Origin: Rhodococcus sp. B50 | GTDB lineage: Bacteria; Actinomycetota; Actinomycetes; Mycobacteriales; Mycobacteriaceae | Direction: 5' to 3' | DNA length: 64,000 nt | Assembly (NCBI RefSeq): GCF_013602415.1 | Contig: NZ_WPAG02000002.1 | Span: 2,235,480-2,299,479 of the forward strand | Part shown: positions 1 through 8,388 of the stretch, one piece after another | Position numbering within the stretch: the stretch's first letter is position 1 | Layout: every line of letters starts with the position of its first letter | Translations under genes and position numbers: made by a program | The notes under the pieces: generated by a model | Databases searched by the model: none | The model's input: only the letters and a program-made list of their open reading frames with translations | What the model was told of the DNA's origin: nothing

Positions 1-294
1 GTGTACTGGCAGCATCCCAGCGATCCGATCGTGTGGTGGTCCTCCCAACTGGTCCGGCACCGCCCGGACTGGCTGCGCGAGGAGCGCGGCGCCGACATCG
101 ACAAGGGGATGTCGTGGATTCCGTTCGTGACGTTCTGGCAGGTCACGCTTGACATGGTGTTCGCCGCCGAAGTGCCCGGTGGCCACGGCCACGCCTACAC
201 GACCGAGGCCGGGTTCTTCTGGGCGGACATTCTCGGCATCGAGGACGAGGTGCGCGTGAAGGCGGTCTTCGACGCACTGTCGTCGGATGAGTGA
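1..294 (+). CDS. Alpha/beta-hydrolase (Abhydrolase_9-like), C-terminal fragment
   Basis: The 5' end lies outside the window, so only the last 97 residues are seen. They include YWQHPSDPIVWWS, followed by a Trp/Phe-rich segment (WIPFVTFWQVT), the style of the C-terminal part of the membrane-anchored Abhydrolase_9 (PF10081) family of mycolate actinobacteria. In that family the N-terminal part carries membrane helices and the serine hydrolase core; none of that can be checked here. The GTG at position 1 is probably an internal valine codon. Family assignment is from remembered sequence style and is moderately sure. Confidence 0.6.
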   Translation: MYWQHPSDPIVWWSSQLVRHRPDWLREERGADIDKGMSWIPFVTFWQVTLDMVFAAEVPGGHGHAYTTEAGFFWADILGIEDEVRVKAVFDALSSDE

Positions 295-475
295 CGAGGA
301 GAATTCACCCTCCCGCTTAGTCCGGCGAATCGAGTTTTCTCCAGGTTTCTCGCACCACCCCGTGATACAACCTCGATATCGCTTGTGAATCGACACAGGA
401 ATGCGAACCGGAGTACGTCGATTCACGGGGATCGATAATTCGTCGACGCGGATCTACCGCGGGAAGGTGTCGCAT

Positions 476-1465
476 ATGTGCACACGAGTTGTGTGGAACG
501 GCCCGTCCGGTCGAGTGCTCGTGGGACGCAACATGGATTACCACCGCGAAACCGCCACCAATCTGTGGGCGCTCCCCCGGGGTATCACTCGCGACGACGG
601 TGTCGGTGGACAACTCTCGTGGACGTCGAAGTACGGCAGTGTGGTCGCGGGTGCCTACGACATGATGACCGTCGACGGACTCAACGAGGCCGGCCTCGGT
701 GGGCACATCCTGTGGCTCACCGAATCGGACTACGGCACCCACGACAAGAGCCGACCCGCGCTCAGCGTTGCGGTGTGGATGCAGTACTTCCTCGACAACT
801 TCGCGACCGTCGCCGAGGCCGTCGACTGGATCGAGAAGACCGGCGTGCAGGTCGTTCCGCTGGGCGACCCGGCGACCGGTGAGGTACCCGCCGTGCATCT
901 CGCACTCGACGACGCGACCGGCGACTCCGCGATCATCGAATACCTCGACGGCACACCGACGGTCTGGCACAGCCGCGACTACGCCGTCATGACGAACTCC
1001 CCCGCCTACGGCGAACAGCTGGAACTGCTGAAGAAGGTGAAGGGATTCGGCGGTGAGGCACCACTCCCCGGCACCGGTAATGCGTCCGACAGGTTCGCTC
1101 GCGCAGCGCATTACGTCGGCAGCCTTCCGGAACCGCAGAGCCAAGTGCAGGCGATCGCGGGCGTTCTCAGCGTGATCCGCAATGCCGCGCAGCCGTTCCG
1201 CGTACCCGAACCCGGAAAACCGTATGCTTCGCAGACGATCTGGCAGACGGTGGCCGACCTCGCCGAGAAGCGTTACGTGTTCGAATCGACGACGCGCCCC
1301 AACATCGTGTGGATCGACCTGAGCGATCTCGACCTCTCGGAAGGCGCACCGGCGGGCAAGCTCGACCTCCTGGGCGACACGGCACTCGAAGGTGGTCTCG
1401 CGGGCAATGTCAGCGGCCGATTCGAGAAGTCGGATCCGTTGACGTTCATCGCTATGCCGTCATAG
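476..1465 (+). CDS. Choloylglycine hydrolase / penicillin V acylase family Ntn-hydrolase
   Basis: A linear amide C-N hydrolase of 329 residues. The start is set at the ATG directly before a cysteine, because the family uses the N-terminal Cys (Cys2 after Met removal) as nucleophile. An in-frame ATG 75 bases upstream would bury that cysteine. Arg18 and Asp21 in GRNMDY fall at the numbering usual for the family, and the later NEAGLGG, TNSPAY and SDRFARAAHY segments supply the expected Asn and Arg residues. Likely substrates are bile-salt-like amides, N-acyl amino acids or acyl-homoserine lactones; the sequence does not decide. No signal peptide is visible. It stands alone, with the neighbouring helicase convergent. 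Confidence 0.85.
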   Translation: MCTRVVWNGPSGRVLVGRNMDYHRETATNLWALPRGITRDDGVGGQLSWTSKYGSVVAGAYDMMTVDGLNEAGLGGHILWLTESDYGTHDKSRPALSVAVWMQYFLDNFATVAEAVDWIEKTGVQVVPLGDPATGEVPAVHLALDDATGDSAIIEYLDGTPTVWHSRDYAVMTNSPAYGEQLELLKKVKGFGGEAPLPGTGNASDRFARAAHYVGSLPEPQSQVQAIAGVLSVIRNAAQPFRVPEPGKPYASQTIWQTVADLAEKRYVFESTTRPNIVWIDLSDLDLSEGAPAGKLDLLGDTALEGGLAGNVSGRFEKSDPLTFIAMPS

Positions 1466-1515
1466 ATCTTTCTCTATCCGATGGCCACCGCGAACGCTGG
1501 GGCGGCCCAGTCGTT

Positions 1516-4500
1516 TCAGTAGTCGTCCATTCCCGCCATCAATCGCGTACCCGGATCGGCGATCTCACCGACGACCGTTGCATCCATCCGGCCCGGCGCG
1601 ATCCCGCGACGTTCCAGCTCCTCCCACAGTCCTGACAGGGCGGCGACCGGGTCGAGGTAGTACTCAGATTCCCGGACCCGCCAGAACTTCCAGCCGCTGC
1701 GGTGCAGTTCGCGCTCCCGCTCCAGATCGGCGTTCTGCCGGTCGGGGCTCGTGTGCCACTGCTCGTCGTCGCAGGCGACGGCCAGCTTGCCTGCTGCCCC
1801 GGTCACGACGAGATCGATGAAGTGGCCGTTCACCTCGACCCGCGGGTTCACGTGATAGCCGCGAGTAGCGATGTCCAGGAAGACGTCCTGTTGGAAGAGT
1901 CTGTCGAATGCCTCGTGCCGCTCGTCGCGCATCACGCCGTCGGGCATCGGCTCGGCCGGGCGCGGGGACGTCGTCCGCATGTGGGCGAGCAGCGAGTACC
2001 GCAGGTCGGTGCGGCGCAGCGTGTCGATCGTCCTCGAGTGGAACAGCCACAGCTGGTCCTGGGCACGCGAGGCCGCCACGTTGAACCGCCGTTGGTATTC
2101 GGTCCGCGTCAACGCCGCGATGTTCTGTTCGGGCGCCACGACCATCGACAGGAACACCACGTTCCGTTCGTCGCCCTGGAAGTCCGGGGGCGTGCCGACG
2201 CGGAGCCTGCGTTCCTCCCACTGCTCCGGGGTGAGCCGGTCCAGCAGCTCGTTCTGGATGATGTCGACCTGCAGCTGCCCCTGCAGCACCACCACACCGA
2301 AGGTCTTGCCGTCGTAGGCGGGATCCTCGACGCACTTCACGAGCGTGTCGACCAGGGCATGTGCCTCGGCGTAGTTCGTCAGCGTCGAGTTCTGGCCGGT
2401 GACGGCCGCGTCCTCGACGAGCGTGGTGCGCAACGGCTGCAGACGATCGGAGCCGTACTGCCGCATGGGAACCAACGGATCGTCGGCGTAGAACTGGTCG
2501 CTCGACCACGCGATGATCTCCGGCATCGACCGGAAGTGCTCGCGCAACCGGACGATGCTGCCGAACCTCGACCGCAGCAACGAGAACAGGCTGGACCGCG
2601 GAGTGAAGCTGTCGCGCAGGTAGTTCGGGATGTCGGGCAGATACGAGTCGAGGCGGCTGAACACGCCGTCGAGCGCACCCAGCGACACCGCACTCGGTGC
2701 ACACTGCTTGTCGTCGCCGACGATGATCACGCGCGGCGCCAACCACAGCAGGAACAGGCTGCTGATGTCGGTCTGGCTCGCTTCGTCGACGATCACGACG
2801 TCGAACGAATTCTGTTCGGGCGGAATCGAAGCCAGCACCTGTTGCAGCGGCATCACCCAGGCCGGCACCGCACCCTGTGCGACCTGCATGGCCTCACGCG
2901 CGGCCGCTCGATAACGTTCCGCGTAGCGCCCGGTTCCCTTACCGATACTCGCGACGTGATCGCGGTACGAATGGAGCGCCTGCACCTGCTCGGCGGTGGT
3001 GCGGTCGAGACACGCGCTCCACGCCTTCTCCTCGACGAGCTCGGTCGTGAGACGCGCGAGGTCCTTCTCGACGGCATCGAGTTCGCGTTCGAACTGCCCG
3101 TCGTCGTTTCGCTCCTGGAAGCGCCGCACCCATTCGTCTGCGCGTCGCCACGCCCACGCCTCCTCGACGTCTGCGAGGCGAACCGGCCACGCCAGGCTCA
3201 ACGGATTCTCGGCGAGGGCCTGCGCGAGCGCGGGTGCAGCGGTGGTCAGGCGCGCGTGGAGGGAGACGAGTTCCAGCTCCTCGCGTTGCTCCCCCGCCGC
3301 TCGGTCCCACGCATCCAAGGCCGCATTGATGGCGTCGAAGTCGGCGTCGTGGAAGGCCCGTGCCAGCGCGCGTCCTTCGGGCGACGCTCCCCCGGAGATC
3401 TGGCTCCGCACGTACATGCCGATGGATTCGAGCCAGTTCTTGCTCGCTTCCGCGGTGCCCGCTGCGGCGATGGTCCGTGCCGACTCCGCAGTGGAGCGCG
3501 CCTGCTCGATGCTCGTGATCCGCGGCGCACCCGGATGGACCTCGCGCAGTGCCGATTCGACGTCGTGCACACGTGCCACCAGATTGTCGACGATGGCGCG
3601 GTCCCGGTCGAGGAATACGAGGGTGCCGACCGCACGACTGCGCGACTCGTCGAGCTCGATATCGATGCCGAGATCGCGGAGCACGACGCGCGCGACCCGG
3701 ATCGCTTCGAGCGCACGAAGGTGCTCGGCGACGATGCGCGCGGTCTGGGCGGTGGTGGCCGCGACGCCGTCGACGGTCGCGAGTTCACCGAGTGCCTCGA
3801 CGGCGGATTGCTCGTCGCTGCGCCGGAAGCGGGTGAAACCGCTGCGCCAGGTGTCGCCCGCCTCCAGCTTGCGCGCGAGAGCGTCGTACGCCTCGAAGGC
3901 CTGCCGTCCCGTCACGGCGGTCTCCACCGAGCCGGCACCGATGATCCGGTCGGCCTCCTGCGCGGCCTGCACGAGCTCAGCGAGTTCGGCGGTCTTCCCC
4001 CACAGATGCTGGGCCCGGCCCGACAGGACGTCATCGGCGACGCGCTGGATCCGCGCGTCGAGCCGGTCCGCGTCCTCGAGGGCACCCTGCAGCTGCTCGC
4101 ACAGGTCGCGGATGCGGCCGAGTGCTTCGAGCGACGCACTCTCGAGAACCCGCAGCAGGCCCTGCGTCTCACCGTTGGTGGTGCCGCTCGATGCCTGGGA
4201 GACGGCGGCGCACGCGTACTGCAGTTCCCTCTGGGTGGGCAGGGACAGTTCGGGGAAGCGCTGCTGGCGACGGCGCGCGCGCTCGACGCTCGACCGTTGA
4301 TGCAACGAGTGGAGCGTGACCAGCTCGTCGACGGTCAGCGGTGGGGTGTCGGTGAGCAGAGGCGCCGGCAACCACGCGTACTTGGCTTCGTGCGCGCGGA
4401 CCCGCCGGACGATCGACGCGGCCGTCCCCTCGTAACCGGCGGCGACGTCGGCGTGGACCTCGGTTTCCTCCGCGCGCGCCTGCCGGATCTGTTCCATCAG

Positions 4501-5913
4501 CGTCGCGCGACGCTCCAGTGCGTCGTTGCGCTGCGTGGTGAGTTCATCGATGCGCTCCTGTGCGCGCCGCACGTTGAATTGCGCCTTGCGGATGGCGATT
4601 TCGCTGACGCTACGGGTGAGCTCTACCGTGCCGCCGTGCACCGGGTCGGTGACGGCCACGCAGAGTTCCTGCAGTTCGGACGGGAGCTTCTCGCGGAGTA
4701 CACGCAGGGCTTGCGCCTTCTCACTGGTGACCAGCACGCGCTGGCCCCGTGCGAGCAACGCCGCCACGATGTTGGCGATGGTGTGGGTCTTGCCCGTGCC
4801 CGGTGGGCCTTCGACCACGACACCGCTGTCGCCGGCGAGCCGGTCGATGATGTCGCGCTGCTCTTCGTTCGCGGGCAGCGGCATCAACTGCTCGCCCGTG
4901 AACTCGCTCGACGGCGTGCCGATGCGGTCGAGCCATGCGACCCGGTCGGCCGGCTCGATGGCTTCGACGAGCTGCGCCAACCCGAGTGGCACCGGGTTCG
5001 ACTCGTCGGCGGCGGCCTCGGTCATGCGGTTGTAGTACTCGATGAGCGAGTGGGCGCCGCGCTTGCGCAGCACGAGTACGGGCGACGGCGTCACGAAGGC
5101 ATCGGACGACGATGCTTCGTCCGCACGCTCGACGACGTCGACAGGCACGGTGAGCGCACGCTCGGCCCAGCTCTTCGAGAACACGCGGGCGGCGGGGTCG
5201 AGGGGCGACGCGACCTGGGTGACGAGGGCGTCGTGCAGTTCGCGGACACTCGTCGGATCGAAGACCTCCAGCCCGGTGAGGAGCTGGACGTCCTCCAGCG
5301 CCGGCCCGGCGTTGGGGCTCAGCCGGACCACCAGGTCGCCGGAGTCGCCCTGTCGCTCGATGAGCGCGGCTTGCGTGATCAGGTGCGTGTGGACCCGCGC
5401 GCCCGCAACGCCCTCGGAGAGGTGCAGCAACCCGGACGCGACGACGAGCTCGAGCGATTCCGGCTGATCTTCGAGGTCGAGCATCGCTCGCTGCAGAAAG
5501 CTGTACAGATGCGAGGCGGCCTGACGCTCACGGTCGACGACCGCCCATGCCCGCCAATCCGTCAGCCAGGCGTCGAGACCGTCGATGCCGGTGGCCTGCG
5601 GGTCGAGTTCGGGCTCGACGGCGGAATCCGCGATGTCCCCGTGCACGTACTTCGCGAGCTCTGCGGGCGGACGCGGAGGTTCTTCGAGCTGAGCGCGACG
5701 CGCACGCAGGATGACGTCGCCCGAGGCGGCATGGGCTCGCAGACCGGCCCTGATGTTTCCTTCCTCGAGGGACATCACGGCACGGTGTTTGTCGACGACG
5801 CGGACGGGCGCGCTGCGGGCCTTGACGAGCTCGGCAAGGAAGGCGAGCAGACGTTGCACGCGATCCCTCAGCTGGGGTTCGCTCTCGCCTGACTCCACGC
5901 GCTCTCCACTCAC
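1516..5913 (-). CDS. Upf1-like SF1 helicase fused to C-terminal VSR/MTES_1575-type nuclease
   Basis: A 1465-residue single-gene helicase-nuclease. Walker A (GPPGTGKT) is near residue 368 and Walker B (VVIVDEAS) near 1038, separated by a long Ala/Glu/Arg-rich, probably coiled-coil insertion. Later SF1 motifs are LREHFRS, PPDFQGDE and FNVAASRA. Residues about 1350-1445 (FIDLVV, then CDDEQWH) resemble the VSR-like PD-(D/E)XK fold often placed at the end of such helicases. The architecture resembles the solitary Hhe-type defence proteins (DUF4011-helicase-Vsr), but the N-terminal 350 residues do not show an obvious DUF4011 motif. No methylase or partner gene lies nearby. An RNA or DNA repair role is the alternative. 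Confidence 0.85.
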   Translation of the reverse strand: MSGERVESGESEPQLRDRVQRLLAFLAELVKARSAPVRVVDKHRAVMSLEEGNIRAGLRAHAASGDVILRARRAQLEEPPRPPAELAKYVHGDIADSAVEPELDPQATGIDGLDAWLTDWRAWAVVDRERQAASHLYSFLQRAMLDLEDQPESLELVVASGLLHLSEGVAGARVHTHLITQAALIERQGDSGDLVVRLSPNAGPALEDVQLLTGLEVFDPTSVRELHDALVTQVASPLDPAARVFSKSWAERALTVPVDVVERADEASSSDAFVTPSPVLVLRKRGAHSLIEYYNRMTEAAADESNPVPLGLAQLVEAIEPADRVAWLDRIGTPSSEFTGEQLMPLPANEEQRDIIDRLAGDSGVVVEGPPGTGKTHTIANIVAALLARGQRVLVTSEKAQALRVLREKLPSELQELCVAVTDPVHGGTVELTRSVSEIAIRKAQFNVRRAQERIDELTTQRNDALERRATLMEQIRQARAEETEVHADVAAGYEGTAASIVRRVRAHEAKYAWLPAPLLTDTPPLTVDELVTLHSLHQRSSVERARRRQQRFPELSLPTQRELQYACAAVSQASSGTTNGETQGLLRVLESASLEALGRIRDLCEQLQGALEDADRLDARIQRVADDVLSGRAQHLWGKTAELAELVQAAQEADRIIGAGSVETAVTGRQAFEAYDALARKLEAGDTWRSGFTRFRRSDEQSAVEALGELATVDGVAATTAQTARIVAEHLRALEAIRVARVVLRDLGIDIELDESRSRAVGTLVFLDRDRAIVDNLVARVHDVESALREVHPGAPRITSIEQARSTAESARTIAAAGTAEASKNWLESIGMYVRSQISGGASPEGRALARAFHDADFDAINAALDAWDRAAGEQREELELVSLHARLTTAAPALAQALAENPLSLAWPVRLADVEEAWAWRRADEWVRRFQERNDDGQFERELDAVEKDLARLTTELVEEKAWSACLDRTTAEQVQALHSYRDHVASIGKGTGRYAERYRAAAREAMQVAQGAVPAWVMPLQQVLASIPPEQNSFDVVIVDEASQTDISSLFLLWLAPRVIIVGDDKQCAPSAVSLGALDGVFSRLDSYLPDIPNYLRDSFTPRSSLFSLLRSRFGSIVRLREHFRSMPEIIAWSSDQFYADDPLVPMRQYGSDRLQPLRTTLVEDAAVTGQNSTLTNYAEAHALVDTLVKCVEDPAYDGKTFGVVVLQGQLQVDIIQNELLDRLTPEQWEERRLRVGTPPDFQGDERNVVFLSMVVAPEQNIAALTRTEYQRRFNVAASRAQDQLWLFHSRTIDTLRRTDLRYSLLAHMRTTSPRPAEPMPDGVMRDERHEAFDRLFQQDVFLDIATRGYHVNPRVEVNGHFIDLVVTGAAGKLAVACDDEQWHTSPDRQNADLERERELHRSGWKFWRVRESEYYLDPVAALSGLWEELERRGIAPGRMDATVVGEIADPGTRLMAGMDDY

Positions 5914-6073
5914 CCTTGCGGACGTCCTTCCGCCCGTCCACGGGGACGGGTATGTCCACCTTAGAAGTCTTGATCGACATGCGCGTTTCCGGACCCGGAC
6001 GACGCCGGCCGTCGTTTCCGTCGATCCTCGTCGTCGAGGCTCTGACCTGCGGTAACAGGATGAGCTGGAAGGG

Positions 6074-7279
6074 TCAGGGGATGGTGATGGTGCGCGAGGC
6101 CGTCGGCGCGTGGTTGGTCGCGCCGAGTTGGCGTGCCGTCTGCCGCGGCGGCACCCGATCCAGCGCCCAGCGTTCGACCAGCAGCGTGATCTTGGTCGGC
6201 ATCTCGGTACGCAGGCGCCGGAACGACTCCTCCGGGTCGGTTCCCACCCACCCGAGCAGCACCCACCACGCCCACGCGACCGCGCCGGCGTTGGCGACGA
6301 AATCCGGGATGACCGGGATGCCGCGACCGGTGAGCACGGCTTCGGCGTCAGGAGTCGTCGCGGAGTTCGCGGCCTCGACCACGACCCGCCCGGCGACCCG
6401 CCCGACGTTCTCCGCCGTGATGGCGTAGGAGATGGCAGCGGGAACGAAGATGTGGGCAGGAATGCCGATCACCGCGTCGCGCGGAAGTTGCTCGACATTC
6501 GACGGAACGCAGGATCGGTCGATCTCCCCGTATTCGTCCCGCAGGTCGAGCAATAGCGGGATATCCAGCCCTTCACGGCAATACAGTGTTCCGGCGGCAT
6601 CGGCGACGGCGGTCACGCGCATACCCGCTTCGTGCAGATACCAGGCGGCGCCACCACCCATCGTGCCGATTCCCTGGATCGCGACGGTGGTCTCGGCCGG
6701 CATCCATCGGAACGCGTTCGCGGTGGCGATGCAGGCCTGCGCAACGCCGTAACCACCGATCACGTCGCCCAGCAGGAAACCGCCGTCGACCGGCGCGTTC
6801 AGGGACATCCGCACCCGGTCCAGGGTGATCGCCGGATCCGCCGCGCGGCAGATCGCGGCATGGAACGACTGGTGCAGGCCAAGCCGCTCGAAGACCTCGT
6901 CGAGAAGATGCTGGGGAACACCCAGGTCCTCGGCCGTGACCCAATGCGCGTTCAGCCACGGACGCATCGCCTGGCAGAACCGCTGCAGCACGCCGACGGC
7001 ACGGGGATCCTTCGGGTCGAAGTCGATCCCGCCCTTCGCGCCGCCCACCGGCAGGTCGAACACCGCGGTCTTGGCCGCCATTCCTCGCGCCAGATCCTCG
7101 ACCTCCGACATCGTGCAGCCGGCCCGCATGCGTGTGCCGCCGGTCGCCATATCACCCACCAGGGTGTGGACGACGAGATAGCCGTGCGCACCCGTCACCG
7201 GGTCCGTCCAGATCAGGCGCATGAAAGGTTCGTCCTGGCGGGTGTCCACCGCGTCGACGCGTGCTGCCATCGTGGTCAT
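6074..7279 (-). CDS. Glu/Leu/Phe/Val dehydrogenase family protein
   Basis: An NAD(P)-dependent amino-acid dehydrogenase of 401 residues that would oxidatively deaminate an amino acid to the 2-oxo acid. The substrate/catalytic motif PVGGAKGGI holds the catalytic lysine, and the Rossmann glycines are in IQGIGTMGGG. PDFVANAGA near the C-terminus is typical of the family. At about 400 residues it is the short, Leu/Phe/Val-type size rather than classical GDH, but substrate cannot be read off. A purine-rich GGGGGA precedes the ATG. It is divergent from a LysR gene, which is its likely regulator. Confidence 0.85.
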   Translation of the reverse strand: MTTMAARVDAVDTRQDEPFMRLIWTDPVTGAHGYLVVHTLVGDMATGGTRMRAGCTMSEVEDLARGMAAKTAVFDLPVGGAKGGIDFDPKDPRAVGVLQRFCQAMRPWLNAHWVTAEDLGVPQHLLDEVFERLGLHQSFHAAICRAADPAITLDRVRMSLNAPVDGGFLLGDVIGGYGVAQACIATANAFRWMPAETTVAIQGIGTMGGGAAWYLHEAGMRVTAVADAAGTLYCREGLDIPLLLDLRDEYGEIDRSCVPSNVEQLPRDAVIGIPAHIFVPAAISYAITAENVGRVAGRVVVEAANSATTPDAEAVLTGRGIPVIPDFVANAGAVAWAWWVLLGWVGTDPEESFRRLRTEMPTKITLLVERWALDRVPPRQTARQLGATNHAPTASRTITIP

Positions 7280-7454
7280 GTGCGGTCCCCCGTTCGTCAG
7301 AGTCGTCGCTACGGCGATTCGGCCGGTGACGCCAGCGTGCCCGGGGGTAGCGCGGAGCGTCCAGTTACGAAACTCGAAGGTGAGAGTTCACGATTTCTAC
7401 ACAGCGCGATGTCGCAGCGGTTGCGAGCCTGTGTGCGTTACCTACGCTGACGAC
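7280..7454. promoter_or_regulatory. Divergent promoter region between dehydrogenase and LysR gene
   Basis: These 175 bases separate two divergent starts and must hold both promoters. In the LysR family the regulator usually binds here. No confident -10/-35 pair or T-N11-A palindrome was fixed by eye. Confidence 0.4.
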
Positions 7455-8366
7455 ATGGAGCTGTCGCTGCGCCGGTTACGGATGCTTCGAGAACTGCATC
7501 GCCGTGGCACCGTGACGGCCGCCGCGCTCGCCCTGCACTACACCACCTCGGCGGTCTCGCAACAGCTCACCCAACTCGAACGGGATGTCGGCGCAAGGCT
7601 TTTCGAACGCCGGGGGCGTCGGGTCCAGTTGACCGAAGCCGGTGTACTGCTCGCCGAGCATGCCGAAGAGATCCTGCAGTCGGTGGAGCGCGCGACGACC
7701 GCACTCGAACGGACACGCGACGGTGTCACCGCGCGCCTCACAGCCGGCGTGTGGGCGTCCGTCGCGTCCACGCTGATACCCACTGCACTGGCGCTGCTGG
7801 CCGCCGAACACCCCGGCATCGAGGTCCGGACGCGAGAGCTCACACCCGAAGAGACCGCCGACGCCGTCCGCGACGGTTCCCTCGACTTCTCCTTCGTCAT
7901 CGAATACTCCGGCTACCCGATGCTGTGGGATCCGGAGCTGACGAGGGTGGTGATCGCGGTCGAGCGACTGCACGCCGCGGTGCCACCCGGGACGGTGCCG
8001 GCAGGCACCATCGCACTCGCCGACCTCGCCGAGCACCCCTGGGTTCTCGCTGGGCCCCACTCTCATTTCGGTCGCGCGGTGAGCCTCGCGTGTCAGCGCG
8101 CGGGGTTCGAGCCCAGGATCAACCACGAAGTCGGTGAGCAGGCGACAGCACTGTCGATGGTCGCCGCGGGGCTGGGCGTCACCCTCGTCTCCGATCTCGG
8201 ATTGACGTTGAGCCCACCCGGAGTCGAAGTGGTGGCGTTGACCGAACCGCTCATTCGCACGATCTCCATCGCCCATCGCGGGATCGCTGCGGAACGGCCC
8301 CCGCTGCGGCTGGTCATCGACGCCGTACGCACCGCCGCAGCGGAACGGGGGCTCGCGGCCCAGTAG
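7455..8366 (+). CDS. LysR family transcriptional regulator
   Basis: A 303-residue LysR protein. The N-terminal winged helix-turn-helix spans about residues 3-62 (TVTAAALALHYTTSAVSQQL and FERRGRRVQLTEAG). The remainder is the periplasmic-binding-protein-like effector domain. The ATG with MELSLRRLRML gives the usual N-terminus; a longer open frame upstream would overlap the divergent promoter region. It is divergent to the amino-acid dehydrogenase and probably controls that gene in response to an amino acid or keto acid (inference from layout). Confidence 0.9.
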   Translation: MELSLRRLRMLRELHRRGTVTAAALALHYTTSAVSQQLTQLERDVGARLFERRGRRVQLTEAGVLLAEHAEEILQSVERATTALERTRDGVTARLTAGVWASVASTLIPTALALLAAEHPGIEVRTRELTPEETADAVRDGSLDFSFVIEYSGYPMLWDPELTRVVIAVERLHAAVPPGTVPAGTIALADLAEHPWVLAGPHSHFGRAVSLACQRAGFEPRINHEVGEQATALSMVAAGLGVTLVSDLGLTLSPPGVEVVALTEPLIRTISIAHRGIAAERPPLRLVIDAVRTAAAERGLAAQ

Positions 8367-8379
8367 CCACGAGCCCCCG
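8346..8379. terminator. Bidirectional hairpin between LysR gene and acnA
   Basis: A perfect 10-bp stem, CGGGGGCTCG paired with CGAGCCCCCG, with a 14-base loop holding the TAG stop of the LysR gene. It sits between convergent genes. There is only a weak T-rich tail (TTCTGTTGT). Confidence 0.7.
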
Positions 8380-8388
8380 CTTCTGTTG

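Noticed and set aside
1702..5892. A 1396-codon open frame opposite the helicase gene
   Set aside because: It mirrors the helicase in the antisense strand, is His/Arg/Val-rich without any domain, and arises from high GC third positions.
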